Origin: Phytophthora hibernalis
Taxonomy: Eukaryota > Oomycota > Peronosporomycetes > Peronosporales > Peronosporaceae
Length of the DNA: 64,000 bases
Direction: 5' to 3'
Assembly (NCBI GenBank): GCA_012656075.1
Contig: JAAKBF010000260.1
Span: forward strand, 248,001-312,000
Part shown: piece by piece, positions 10,745 to 22,921 of the stretch
Numbering within the stretch: the first letter of the stretch is position 1
How the letters are laid out: every line of letters starts with the position of its first letter
The notes under the pieces: model-generated
Seen by the model: only the letters and a program-made list of their open reading frames with translations
Told to the model about the DNA's origin: nothing
Database searches by the model: none
Program-made: the position numbers and the translations under genes

Positions 10745-12037
10745 GACTTTCGAGCCGCTGAGCGATAACTAGTTGAAGGTGACCACTGCTGCCGCAGATT
10801 GCAATTCGAGAAGTGAGACCCAGAGCACCGAAAGCGCGAACGGATCAGATAATGGCACTGGCACTCATGCAACTTTGAGGCTTTGAGTCAAAGTTTGCCA
10901 AGGTGTTTTGCTTCGGACCAGGGGGATCCGGAGGCGGGATATTCCAAATGCTAGCCCCGAGATGGTGAAACTGCCAAAACTAACGCCTTCGAAGCACAGA
11001 CTCTAAGTGAACCTTGCAGTTAATCTATACAAGTAGATTCAGGACCTATTTCGGTGTAGTACACGCTCCGACTCCTTCACGCGGCACGTTGTTTAAAAAA
11101 TGGTTTGGTGTACTTGTATAGGTTATAGTTTTTCATGTGAATGCACTTTGTACTCGTAAAGCTTAGGTTTTCCAGTGAATCTTGCGGAGTTTGTCCCAGT
11201 CTGCAAAGCCCGAGTTCTGGTCGTATGTTACATGTACGAGCGCTATAGCGCGGCCAAGTGATCAATTGGAATCGCGTTTCCTCGTAAACGAAAATGCCTG
11301 AACGGCATCCCAGACAACGATGCCTGCAGGCAGTTTAACTTGTGTTCGTTGGACAGGCAACGTTGCGGCCAACTCTCTCGCTTCCATTCACAGACAGAAT
11401 GTACGCGATACGTCGAGCCTCCCATTCGACTTGACTTGATGTCGTAGTTCCTCCCATGAGCATTCTGCGGGACGGCATTTCAGCGGGGCGACTATGCAGA
11501 CTTCGCGGCTCCGGACGGTTTTGTCTCGTTGCTCCATTCCATGACACCGCTATGACGCTGCAAGTTGCAACTGCAGTGAAAGCTTCGCTTGACCATGTCG
11601 CGAAGGTGTTGGTTTCGGTGAGATGCTGCGTGCAGGTTGATACCAGCCATCCTGTATCCGTTTGTGCACGGCAGACGCCACATGAGATGACTTGAGCAAG
11701 ATGCTTGATTCAAGGCTTGAAGTGTCCGTTGCTCGTTTGCCTGCACTGCAACTCGTGTCAGTGCCTGCCGACAGACACTGCTACGCCAACGTAGCCTACG
11801 TTGGCAGTACCACGCCAGACTTGGCTTCGGTTACCGCTGATCAGAGCGCAAAAGTATCTTGTCAACAAGATGGCTTCATTCAGGACATCCTATAACGTGG
11901 TTGCAGTTCTTGCAGCGACATCCAAACAAGTTCAAGCTGGTTCCTGGCACTTCAACGCGTGAATAATATTATTCGTAGCTGCACAAGACTAGCAGCTCCA
12001 CCTATCTCTCCCAACTTAACACTAACTTCTTCATCAA
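10745..12037. other. Spacer between FYVE/START-like genes 5 and 6
   Basis: This 1.3-kb stretch has no ORF resembling the family. It contains a near-perfect 21-bp palindrome at 11785-11805 (10-bp arms around one base) and locally AT-rich sequence around 11090-11150. No gene is called. Confidence 0.5.
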
Positions 12038-13860
12038 TCAATTCTCCCTCTCTACGGACATTCGACGCCCTCGAGACGACACGTACGCGCTGGTCTGTTC
12101 GGCCACATCATTGAGTTCCAGGAGACGAGCGTACATTTTGTCCTGAGGAGAGCAACCAGTGGAGTTCCCCGTCGAGTGCGAACGCGATGACCGATTGCTG
12201 CTGCCGGTTGTGCCTCTGGACGTCCGGTGCGGCGACAAGTTTGAGGCTGGTACAGGCGGCTTGCCGGAGCTGTTGGAGCGGACGACCGCTTGTTGTGTTG
12301 GAGACCTAGACGAGTCTGCTCGGACGTTGGACTGCACGTTTCGTGGTTGCATGGGTGACACCGCTGCAGGTGAAGTGTCTACAGTCAAGCTCCTTCGCAT
12401 TCGTGGCGAACGATCCCAGCTCGGATTTCCGGAGCGGCAGTTCCCAGAGTACGCTCGACGAGGTGGGGAGCGTGTCGGACTCGCGCATGCAACTGGAGTC
12501 GACGAAATCTCCGACGAGTACGACCCAACGGAGAAGCTGGAGGAATACGACGACGACTCCGATCGAACCTTCATGTTAGCGACCGCAGCAGACACGGAGG
12601 CCACCGCTGCCGATACGCTTTTGTCCGATCGAGAACTTAGTGGATCGGCGTGGACGGGGCTTCTGCTGCGGCGTTGACTCGATGAACCTCCACTGGATCC
12701 CGAATTCGTGAGCTGTTGGTTGGTCCCTGCGGGTGGTTGGTGCAGTGTCTTGTTGGCTTCGATGATGCAGGTCATGCAAATGGGCACCTTCTGGAACTTG
12801 CCCAGGACGCGGTCGGGGTTGGGCACGTAGATCCTCTTGGTGTCTCGACAAGTCGAGCACGCGAAGAGCCCACAGCACTCGCATTTCACCAGCAGCTTCG
12901 AGCTGGAGCTCAATAGGCTGCTCTTCTTGGGAGTTCGGCCGCAGAGCTGGCATTCATCGGCGTCTGGGTGACGAGAGCGCGCTAACACGGACGGTCGTCG
13001 TTCGTGGATCATGTGCGTTAGTCTCTTGGCTTCTGCGCAGTCAGTGAGCTGCACCAGCGCGAACAAGGTGATCTGTGCCAGCTTGTCGGCGATCAGTTTG
13101 ATCACCATGCCGGAGATGTCAAGTTGCCGAGCATGAAGACTTCCACCACCTCGTGGCTGCGTTGGCGGTACAAGTAGCGGACCGACTGCAGTGCGCGGAT
13201 CGAGTTGTATGTGCTCAGGTCGGGAAAGTGCGGCACGTTCACCGAGTGCAGCATGACGAAACCTAGCACTTCGCCGTCGCGCGTGGTGCACGTGCCGCTG
13301 AACTCGAGGTACAGAGAGTCGCGGTGCTTCACGAGGCCGGGTGCACCCGGAGACTTGCGCACGAAGTACTTGTAGCCCAAGTACTGGTACGGCCGCTCCG
13401 CCGTCGGGGACTCGACGGTGTGCAGCACGGCGCAGTCGGCCACATCCTCGTGCATGAAGTTGACCAGCAGCGACAGGTCGTCCTGCGTCTGCGAGATGGC
13501 CGCGCTCATGGCGTTGGCCACGCTGCCGGGACAGCAGCCGGTCATCATCATGGTCGGGGACGCCAATGCATCCACCGAGTCACTGTTGGGCAGCATGGCG
13601 TCGCGTCCGAGCTCCGCCGCCAAGCCGGAACTCGTGGCACCAGCCACCCGCTCCTTGTACAGCTTGAGGTCGTCCTGCGAACCGATGGGTTTCCAGCGCG
13701 CCACGTCCACGACGCCCTGCGCGTCGTACGCAAAGTGTTCGAAGGCGTGCACCGTGTGACGTAGCATTCGGGTCATCATCTGCTTGGCCAGGCGGTGCTC
13801 TTCCGGTGAGACTTTGACCTTGGGTAGCAGCAGCCTCGAGATCGGGAAGCTCGGCGCCAT
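12038..13860 (-). CDS. FYVE-type zinc finger / START-like protein 6 (one frame break)
   Basis: The ATG at 13860 gives MAPSFPISRLLLPKVKVS. The first frame encodes the START-like domain up to FMLGN and then breaks near 13120; paralogs read MLGN-x-DISGM, and inserting one base after TTG restores LDISGMVIKLIADKL in the downstream frame. The second frame ends at 12038 and contains the finger (CQLCGRT, CECCGLFACSTCR, CMTC), a very Ser-rich linker of about 190 residues, and the shared C-terminal helix (MYARLLELNDVAEQTSAY). The restored length is about 607 residues, usual for the family. It is most likely an intact gene carrying a base-loss error. Confidence 0.77.
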
Positions 13861-14565
13861 GGTCTCACTTGGACAATGAACCGGAGACCGAGAGCGTTCC
13901 CTTGAAGAGGCAGTTGAACGGTTCAACCTCCTGTCGGTGGACAAGAGCAAGAGTGCGCGTTCTCAAGCGAGATCGGCCGCGGTGCAGATGGCGCTGGCCG
14001 TGGTATGCGGGTCCCTTTATCTCGCACGACGGGATTCACTCGCTTTCTTTGCTCGCCGACATGCGGGTCTTGGTGAACGCCTCTGTCCGTAATCGGTCAT
14101 GCAAAGCTTGGGACGCCTAGCCAAATGGCCACCTTGGCGTCTGGCACAGGTGGCGGCGGCCAGGTGCTGGCGTCCATGCCGGACTCGCAGCTTTTGCAGA
14201 CGATGGAGTCCACTCGATGTGTATCCGAAGACTTTCACCAAGTGATCAAGCGATCAAGTCGCCTGGGACATCGACCCAAGCTGGTTCTCGAGAAGCGGGA
14301 CCGCTTTCCCGCTGAAGACTATCCTAGCGCTGCCGATCTTGGTGGACACCCGACGTCACGTCGGACGTGAGCCCAAACTCACCAAACGCACCGAGATGGA
14401 GCAAATCTCTTTCGCGCGGAGCCATTTTCGATGGAGGTCTGGTCACCTTGAAGTGGTGACGGCTAGACCACTTCAACTGCAACTACATGTAGTTTCGTTT
14501 TACACTAATGGAGGATCATGTGTAGTGGCCTTTTACCGGTAGTCATGCTTGCTAATGAGATATAC
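13861..14565. other. Spacer between FYVE/START-like genes 6 and 7
   Basis: This is the upstream region of gene 6 and the downstream side of gene 7. A short 10-bp-arm inverted repeat (TTGAAGTGGT ... ACCACTTCAA) lies at about 14450-14480. No gene was found. Confidence 0.45.
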
Positions 14566-16359
14566 TTAGGTGCCTCTCCTCCTTGTTTGCGTGTGTGAGA
14601 GGTAGACGTTGTTGTCCTGCGTCGTGTTGTACGTCGACTCGGCCACGCGGTTGAGCTCCACCATGCGAGCAAACAGGTCACTCTGCTGCGAAGACGGAGG
14701 GTTACTGCTGTAGTCTCCAGCCGATCCTGTAGATACTGCACGCCGCGATGCCCTGTCGTGACGAGAGCGAGCTACTATTATAGAACTTGCTGTCTGCTTG
14801 GAGTCGGGTCGGAAGACTGCATGTGGTGATCACGGAGCGTCAACTGCTGCGGGGTGCGATGATCTCTCTCGGTTGATGTCTTGACTGCATTCGCTCGCTG
14901 CTGCTGTGTGGAGCTCCATCTGCTGGTCGTTGGTAGAGTACACCAGCTGATGCTGCATGCCCATAGGGGACACTGGCACAACGGGAGCTCTCGAGATGTC
15001 CTGGAGCTTATAGTGCTTGCAGTACTGACCAGGCTTTCGTTCCTACCTCGATGGTTTGTTTGTTGTGCCGCCGAGCATTCCTCGGAGGATGCCGATGGAC
15101 AGCTGGAGTCTGCACGCGAACGCGTTCCTGATCTGTCTGCGGATGAAGGTCCCCGACGGCGTCGACCGCGCGATCCTTCACTGTCAAGTTGGACGTGCTC
15201 GGACATGACGATCAACATCTGCGGCTCCTCTGGTTGCGATCGCGCCTTGTTCGCTGTCAGGATGCAGCACTTGCACGCCGACACCTTCCTGAACTTGCCA
15301 AGAATCCGTTGGCATCCATCTCGAAGACCTTCTTGTCCGAGCGACATCGTGTGCAGATCGAGTTGGCGCAGAGCTCGCACGCCGCCAACGACGCCCCACC
15401 AAACAACTTTTGCTTCTGTCGACACATGCTGCACTCCAACGCCGTCGATCCCCGCTTGGCCTGCCATTTGCGCTGCTTCTGACTGCCGTTCCGGGACTGT
15501 TGGGCTCTCCACATCTGCGTGAGACGCTTTGCCTCAGCACACGACACCAACGTCGAAAGACCGAAGAGCGCATCGTTTGACGCCGACGCCAAAGGCACTC
15601 AGAGATATACACGCTGCCCTGCATGAAGACCTCCACGACGTCCTCACTCTGCTGACGATACAAGTAGCGCATTGAATGCAGCGTTCGAGTCGAGTTTCTA
15701 GCTGTCAACGGTGGAAACTCCGCTAACTCCACCGAGTGCATGAGATGAAAACCCAATCGTTCGCCTCGCGTTGTCTCAGTGTATCCTGTGAACTCGAGAT
15801 ACACCGAGTCCCGGTGCTTCAGTAGTCTGGAACCTGCTACAGCTCTACGCGCGAAGTACTTGATGCCTAAGAAGTGGAATGGGTCGGTCTCTGTTGGCTT
15901 CTCGATCGTGTGCAGCACGGCACAGTCGACCACACTTTCGTGGTGCATGAAGCTGAGCAAAAGCGCCAGGTCTTCCTGTGACTTGGTGGTCACTGCGTCC
16001 ATTACGTTCTCGACTTTGCCTCGCGTGCAGCCTGTCAGGAGCACCCCGGGTGGTGTGAGTGGTGCGAAGGTGGAGCCACAAGGCAGCACGTCCGTCTTAT
16101 CCAGTGCAAACGCCATTGTGGCGCTCATCGCTCCTGCTTCACGCTCGCGATAGACTTGGAGGTCATCTCTCGACCCCACCGCTTTCCATTTGGAGGTGTC
16201 GCTTTCTCCTCTGTTGTCGTGAGTGTGTCGGTCGAACTCGTTCACTGTGTGCTGCAGCATACGCGTGACCAAGCGTTTGAACGCCCGTTGCTCGTGCCTC
16301 GAAAGCGAAACCTTGGGTAGCTGCACACGCGCGATAGGAAAACCCGAGCAGGAGTTCAT
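14566..16359 (-). CDS. FYVE-type zinc finger / START-like protein 7 (several frame breaks)
   Basis: The ATG at 16359 gives MNSCSGFPIARVQLPKVSLS. The START-like region is in one frame to about 15602 (VDCAVLHTIEKPTETDPFHF, VEVFMQGSVYIS). The next segment (PLASASNDALFGLSTLVSC, then CSMCRQKQKLFGGASLAACE) is in a second frame to about 15300, where TTGGC replaces an expected TTGGGC. GKFRKVSACKCCILTANKA follows in a third frame. The low-complexity tail changes frame at least twice more before the shared C-terminal helix (DLFARMVELNRVAESTYN) and the stop at 14566. This member has the most breaks of the seven. Some may be sequence errors, but it is also the best candidate in the array for real decay. 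Confidence 0.65.
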
Positions 16360-16895
16360 CTTGGTTTGGTGTGTCTGCTTCGTGGCGAGTTGAGGACTGC
16401 GGAGACTTTGGCGAAGAAGCGTGTGTCTGTGCAGCCTTGAAGGTAGCACCGCAGGACCACGCACGGAATTCGGACGGAAAAGTGATGGCCAAGACGAGTG
16501 TCTTGTCGATGCAGGCAGGTCCGAGAGAAGGCGAGTGAAGCCGCGAGCATTGTGTGCTGAGTTGGGCGATGCATGCACATTGCGGAGCCCTTCTTCAGGC
16601 CGCGATGTATCCTAGCGCGAGTCACCTCCGTTCAAATCTGCCTGGATAAGGGATCCTACTGATTCAGTAGTACTGAAATCGTCCGCGTGCGTCCATGTTG
16701 AAGTGAACCTGCATCATCGATGAGCAATCAGTTCTGACTAAGTGTGCACGTCCAACGTGGCATATCGAGCAGTTGACATCAAGACTGTGCGTGGGCAAAC
16801 GCTAGAGACGAGAACGAAATGGACATGTAGAATGACATTGACAACCGACAACGTCGAGGTGAGTCCTCTACGAGTCAGCATTTAAACAACTGAGC
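16360..16895. other. Spacer between the FYVE/START-like array and the permease pair
   Basis: An open frame extends upstream of gene 7 through part of this region but has no family similarity. Nothing else is supported. Confidence 0.45.
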
Positions 16896-18412
16896 TCACT
16901 GAACTGGTTGCGCGGCGTGGTTGTGGCTTCGCTCGTAGAGTCCGTAGGCCACACCAGGCACCAAGAAAGCCAAGATGATGAGCGTCGACGTCATGCTACG
17001 AAACGTGTCGAACACGATGTAGCAGAGCACGATTGTGGGCAGGACTGCCAGAACGGAGAGCATTCGTTTGCCACCGGGGACTCGAACGGGTCGAGGGATA
17101 TACGGCAGCAGTTTGCGAAGCCGAATCGCTGCTATAATGATCAGGAGCTGCACTGCCCCAGCAAAGGCGTTCGTCATCGGTAGTAGGTCGTTGAAGTCCA
17201 CACCCAGCAGCGCAATCGTGAACAGTGCAGTGATACTGATGGAGACGTACGGCGCATCAAAGCGAGTGCTGCGCCACGCAAAGCAGTGAGGCAGGAGCTG
17301 CACGTCACTCATACCCGAGAGCTGGAACGACTTGCAGAAGATGCCGGAAACGAACAACCCCGCCACGGAGCAGCACGACGAGAAGACAAAGAAGGCTTTG
17401 AGTACTGAGCCCCCGATGGCGTCGGCGAGTCCCGGTACGAGTCATGCGTGAAGTACGTCCAGTTGGGGTCGTCGACGAGAATGGCGGCGGGCATAGGGAC
17501 CAAGTAGGTTATCATCGTCAACACCACGGTGAACGCGATAGCTCGAGGGTATACGCGCGCGGGGTTGGACACTTCACCACCGAAGACCGACGCCATGTTG
17601 ATCCCGTCGTAAGCCCAGAAAAGGCTGTTTAGCAGTAGCGCCCAGTCGATCTCCACATCGCCCACTTGCTCGTCGTCGCCTCTGTCTTCGTGGATGATGT
17701 TGGTCTCGTGTCGAACTTCGAAGAGGTCTCCGAAGTCGCGCGCGCGCGTATATCCCCACACACTGAAGACCAACACCGGCAGCAATACGAAAACTAACAG
17801 GGTCACGCAGGTGCGAGACACCACTCGAGTGCCCACGAGACATGGGAACGTGAACAAGAGTGCAAGCACCACTTTGACAGCATATGAAGCGATACCCGAC
17901 GAGATGGAGACGTCGTAGTAGTCACTCAGAACCTCGAGAAAATAACCCGGGAGCAACGCTGTGTTGAAGATGCCCGCGATCCAAGACCAGTAGCCGACCT
18001 GGAACCCCAAAACGGACCAAGAGCGTTGAAGACCCACACGGTAAAGCCTCCGTCTTCAGGAAACGCACAACACAATTCCGCCACGATGAAGGCGTACGGA
18101 CCCGTCACCAACAACGGGTAGAGCACCATCGCTGGGAGTCCTATAGCTGGACCCGCCGAGGAGATGATCGGCTCCGATCCCAACGGTCCACCACAGCCGA
18201 AAAATACGCCACGGCCACGATAGAGAGCGTTCCCATGATGCGGTGGTGTACAGGAACCCCATTCGACTTCCTGTACGCACCATCGGCATCCAGAACGGCA
18301 GTCTCCAGGCACTCGATGTCACTGCTGGAAGGAACGAATAGAAACTATGAGCACGATTGGTATTCAGCTTCTTGGAAAAACGCACTATAACGTACACAAA
18401 CCCGGCAGTCAT
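16896..18412 (-). CDS. APC-superfamily amino acid/polyamine permease A
   Basis: This multi-pass transporter resembles the eukaryotic LAT/polyamine-uptake branch of the APC superfamily: FFGCGGPLGSEP near the N-terminus, ELCCAFPEDGGF, and FWAYDGINMASVFGGEVSNP in mid-protein, with about 12 hydrophobic segments. I place the start at the ATG at 18412 in a 17-nt exon (M-T-A-G-F-V). The intron is 18322-18395 (donor GTACGT, acceptor CAG, 74 nt), and its position and phase match the adjacent paralog B. The coding frame breaks near 18200-18204 (A5 run), 18005-18008 (C4 run) and 17426-17433; each behaves like one missing base and homology to B continues across all three. It probably imports amino acids or polyamines at the plasma membrane; the substrate is inferred only at family level. 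Confidence 0.75.
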
Positions 18413-18784
18413 GGTCATGTTCGAGTTCTTCTTGCTGACAACGCCCAAAATGTTGATTTCTTGGGATGCACAAGCCGGCAAGTTGAGTTGTGCGACGAAG
18501 ACGAATAGAGATTATCACAGCATGGGTCAGGTGACCATTTTTCCATGAGAACATTTCCACCTCTCCGGCTTTCGATCGATGGTCTCGCTTGTCTTCCATT
18601 AATCACGAGCTGGAATCGTGCCCGTGTGCCAATATGAAGTCTTGACTCACGTGGAAACATCGTACTAATTCTGAACGTTTTTCTCTTGTCGATGCCGGTC
18701 AAGTCTTCGTGAACACGTAGCACTGAACGAATGCAGATTAAACAAATATTGATATGTACCCTGGCGGTGGGGGTCTTGCTTTGC
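18413..18784. other. Spacer between permeases A and B
   Basis: This 372-bp interval combines the promoter side of A and the 3' side of B. No feature is supported. Confidence 0.45.
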
Positions 18785-20302
18785 CTAGTAAAAGACGGCG
18801 CAGAAGAAACCATTAGCCTGGCCGTAGTAACGTTCGTACAGTCCGTAGGCGAGTCCGGGTAACAGGAACGCCAAAATGATCATCGTTGACGTCAGATTGG
18901 AGAAGGCGTCCAAGACGATGTAGATTAGCATGATTGTTGGCAGGATGGCCAACGCTGCGATGACGCCCTTGCCTCCAGGAACCTTCGTTGGGCGAGGAAT
19001 GTACGGCAGTAGTTTGCGAAGGCGAATAGCTGCCAGCATGATGAGTAGTTGTACTGCACTCGCGAATACGTTTGTCATCGGTAGCAGGTCATCGAAATCC
19101 ACCCCAAGCAACGCAACGGTGAACACTGCCGTGATGCCAATCGAAATGTAAGGGGTGTCGAAGGTAGTGCTGCGCCACGCGAAGCATTCAGATAACAAGT
19201 GTGACTCGCCCATGCCTGCCAACTGAAAGGCTTCGCAGAAGATGCCCGAAATGAACAAGCCCGCTGCTGCACAGCACGAAGAGAAGACAAAGAGAGCCTT
19301 GAGTACGTGTCCACCGATCGATTCTGCAGTTTTGGGATACGAGTCTCGCGTGAAGAATGTCCAATTGGGGTCATCCACGATGATAGCCGCCGGCATCGGC
19401 ACTAGATACGTCAACACCGTAAGCGCAACCGTGAGTGTGACTGCGCGCGCGTACACGCCGGCCGGGTTGGCCACTTCTCCTCCAAACACCGATGCGATAT
19501 TGATCCCGTCGTACTTCCAAAAGAGCGTGTTGAGGCGCCCAGTCGATGGCCTTCTCACCAACTTGGATGCTGTCACCGGCATGCTCCTCAATGCCCTCAT
19601 GACGGACCTCAGTCAGATCAACGTAGTCCCGAGCACGTGAGTACGCCCACACAGTGAATACCAGAACAGGAACCAGCACACAAACAAGTAGAGCCACACA
19701 ACTGCGTGAAGCCACTTTCGTGCCGAGAATACTTGGAAGTGTGAAGAGGATAGCGAGCGCCGTCTTGACAGCATACTCCGCGACACCCGATTCAAAGGAG
19801 ACGCTGTATGAGTCGCTCAGGATCTGCAACAAGAACCCTGGTAGCAGTGCTGTGTTGAAGATTCCGGCCATCCAGGACCAGCACCCGACTTGAAAGCCCC
19901 AAAACGGACCAAACGCGTTGTCGCAAAGCCACCATCTTCCGGGAAAGCACAGCATAGCTCGACCACGATGTAGGCGTACGGCCTCGTCACCAGCAACGGG
20001 TAGATCACCATGGCTGGGAGACCAATTGCTGGACCAGTCGAGGAAATGATCGGCTCGGACCCAAGTGGCCCACCACAGCCGAAGAAGTACGTCACAGCCA
20101 CGATGGAGAGCGTGCCCATGACTCGGTGGTGCACTGGTCGGCGAGTCATTTGACTCGACTTACGATAGGGAGCTTCAAGTACAGCGGGGTCCATGGCTTC
20201 GAGGTCACTACAAAACAATGTGTAGCTGTGGTTAGTGGTCGCAGCAGTATAATGGTGGCAACAACAAAAGAAGAGAAAAACTTACGTGAAGCCCGGGAAC
20301 AT
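18785..20302 (-). CDS. APC-superfamily amino acid/polyamine permease B
   Basis: This is a tandem paralog of A with the same architecture. The start is the ATG at 20302 in a 17-nt exon (M-F-P-G-F-T). The intron is 20208-20285 (GTAAGT...TTGTAG, 78 nt). Exon 2 carries YFFGCGGPLGSEPIISSTGP, VELCCAFPEDGGF, FWKYDGINIASVFGGEVANP and VVDDPNWTFFTRDSYPKT-like segments (the VDDPNW block is shared with A), ending at the stop at 18785. Two frame changes occur. Near 19922 about 11 bases present in A are absent after the DGGF motif. Near 19535 the frame changes within the motif that reads DWALLLNSLFW in A. The first is longer than one base, so B may carry real lesions as well as sequence error. The role is inferred as amino acid or polyamine uptake. 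Confidence 0.7.
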
Positions 20303-21519
20303 TGCAGAGGTTGAAGCGAGGGATTGATGGCTCTTGGAGATTGCACGGTGAAGTGAATTCGATTGTGAGCCGGGCTGCTGAGTAGCCCGCAGCACTTGAG
20401 ATGGAGCACAGCCAGCACTAAGTATGTCACGAATGAACAAGACTATTTTCCACGAAAAGCGTCCCGCGTTGTCATACCAGTCCGGCTCCATAGCGATTCA
20501 CTGGGCTAGTTTTGCTGATGGTTTTCATTGGCATCGCTGACAAAGGTTCGCCGTCGAGCACTAGCGTCTTCGCCAGCTGCGCCTATCACTTGGGTGATTG
20601 TCCACCATCGTGATGAGTTGGTTGCCGATCCATCTCTTGAGCCAACATAGAAGGAGAGTCACGCCCTCGTCCACCTTCAGTGATTCAGTACCCCGCAGAT
20701 AGTATTCGCGCTGACGCCGTGAGTCGATGGCCGTTGTTCTTAGCCATTTCAAACGACTGACTTTCGACGCGAGTCAGCAGCAGTGGCATGGCGTTGCTGC
20801 AGCGCCGTTGCTGGCTAAACCGCACTCACGACCTCCGTAGAGCGGATAATGTTGGTTTCCGCGTCAAACTATTGTACAGACCGAGACGCAGGAGTTCGAG
20901 AAGTGGCGACTGGAGAGAGGATCTGAAGGTGCAAATCGTAGCAGCACGGAACAGAGCCGCGAGAAAGAGGTGCCTCAGTTGATTCAGTTTGGCACCCGAC
21001 ATGTTCATGGTGAACGTCGAGATCGGTGCTGAGCTAGAGCGGTTATGGAGGACTACCAATCGGCCGAGTCACTTGTGGAAGGCGACAGTGAACGGGGACA
21101 ACCTGCGAAATAGACGGCGGGGTTGCAAGTACTGTACGCCGACTGAGTGAGAACGCCTTCGTGGTTTGCTGAGAGCTGCCTCTGCTGAATCCGCCAACGA
21201 GGACCAACTGATCTGCTACAGGTATCAATTGACCATCTTCCGAACGGAGACGCCGAGCGGATTCACCATTAGCACGCTGAATATCAACTTGTCTGGAAGA
21301 GCGGGTATAACCGCAAGTCAAATGCTGGACCGTGGAATTCCACTGGTGACGATATACGGCTTCCAGTTCGAGCAGCAATTCTGCGAGGCAACAGGTGAAG
21401 AAGAGGTTTTGCAAAGACACTCTTCACGTCAAAATTCATTCATGTTCTCTTCTCCAAGCTCTTTCATCCATCTTTCCACAACGACGAGCACGTGTCGTCA
21501 TATTTCGCGTTTCTTGTCA
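20303..21519. other. Spacer between permease B and FYVE/START-like gene 8
   Basis: This 1.2-kb interval contains a minus-strand open frame at 21043-21420 (125 codons) with no recognisable domain or conserved motif; I do not call it. No RNA gene or repeat was recognised. Confidence 0.4.
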
Positions 21520-22921
21520 TCATCGACCACCCAAACGCTTGCAGACTACTTCTTCACGTTGTATATCCACGGTTGAGAGATTCCTCGAAGCTAAGAAGCA
21601 GCCGAGACAGAAAGTGTAGGCGTGAGCGGTCAGACCCGACTTGGCGCGGCTTGCTCGCTCCACTATATCTTTGCTAACACTGCAGTGCTTGCACACGCAC
21701 TACATAGCATCACACAATACACACATTAGTCTCCATCAATCGATCCCAGACACAAACAGAGACCAGAACGTACCTCGTGGCAGACTGTGCATTGCACGCT
21801 TTGGGCTGAGAAAAGTTTTCCGATGGTCTTGTGGCAATATGAGCACTCGTTCGAGTGTTCACTCTCGTTTAGCCGAGTTGGAGTCGTCTGTTCTGTCGTT
21901 GCAGAAGACGACGAAGAGGAAGCAGATTTCGACGCTGCGAAGGCTTTGCTGGAGCCCAGAGCTTGTTTCTCCGCCGCTGTCTTGTGCATGTACCAGCGCA
22001 ACTTCTTGCCTTCAGCGCATTCCGCCGGGGCTCCCATACCCACGATACTGTTTGCAACTTCTTGCAGAGCGAAAACGACATGAGCGTGCCTCGTGGGTCG
22101 ACCACTATATGTGCGAAAGACTCCACCACTTGGTCGCTTTGCTGTCGATAGATGACGCAGAACGACATGCTCGCACGCACGATGTCGAGGTGTTTCAACT
22201 CTGGTAGATCGCGGTGAGGTACTGACTGAGCAATGCCGTACCCGAGGCGCTCTCCACGCGAGGTGGTAGCAAAGCCTGTGCTCACTAACACGACGTAGTC
22301 TCGCTGTTTCACGATAGCTCCGAGCCCTTCGGCGGAGTACAGAAGCCAAGCTACACCCAGGAAGTCGAACGGGTTAGTCTCCGTAGGGCTCTCAAGCGTC
22401 CCCAGCATCACCATATCGTCCGTGCCGTCTTTGGCGTACATGCTCCGTCTCCGAAGCGATGCCGTGTCCTGCACGAAGTTCCCGTACATGACGTCGTCCA
22501 ACTTCCCTTGAACAGTTCCCGTACCCAGCACGACTGGGATTTTGGTAGCTACTGAAAGTGACGACGCAGGTCCGATCAACAGTGTGTCGTCTTCCACCTC
22601 GAAAGGATCAAGTGACGACGTGGAGGACACCGATTCTCCCGGAAGTAAACCTGTCGTTGATGCTGTAGAAGTGGAGTCCGTGCCGATACTACCCGATCGT
22701 TGGCGATAGACTTTCATGGTCCCCTTGGTCCGAACGTGTTTCCATCGTCGCGAGTCGAGTGACTGCTCTCTCTCGTACAAAACGTTTTCATACAGTGCAC
22801 GTGTTTCGCGAAAGCTTTCGTCGGCGATGCCGCGATACTCGAACGCGTCGTCATCGGTTAGTTTCAATGCAGGGAGCACCGTACCAGAAGAACCGATGAA
22901 GGTCGCGTCCGTCTTGGCCAT
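21520..22921 (-). CDS. FYVE-type zinc finger / START-like protein 8, two exons
   Basis: The start at 22921 gives MAKTDATFIGSSGTVLPALK; the frame stays open upstream without similarity. Exon 1 encodes a divergent START-like domain (GKLDDVMYGNFVQDTASLRR, ETNPFDFLGVAWLLYSAEG, SMSFCVIYRQQSDQVVESFA). A frame break at the A4 run 22072-22075 is corrected by one base, giving ALQEVANSIVGMGAPAECAE. The zinc finger begins CSYCHKTIGKLFSAQSVQCTVCHE and is interrupted by a 74-nt intron, 21700-21773 (GTACGT...TATGTAG). Exon 2 (60 codons with stop) supplies CVCKHC and FCLGC, completing the four cysteine pairs. The branch-site-like gactaat lies inside the intron. It is more closely related to gene 9 than to the array at 1-16 kb. 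Confidence 0.75.

Noticed and set aside
21043..21420. 125-codon minus-strand ORF downstream of gene 8
   Set aside because: It has no conserved motif and cannot be joined to gene 8, which ends at 21520.
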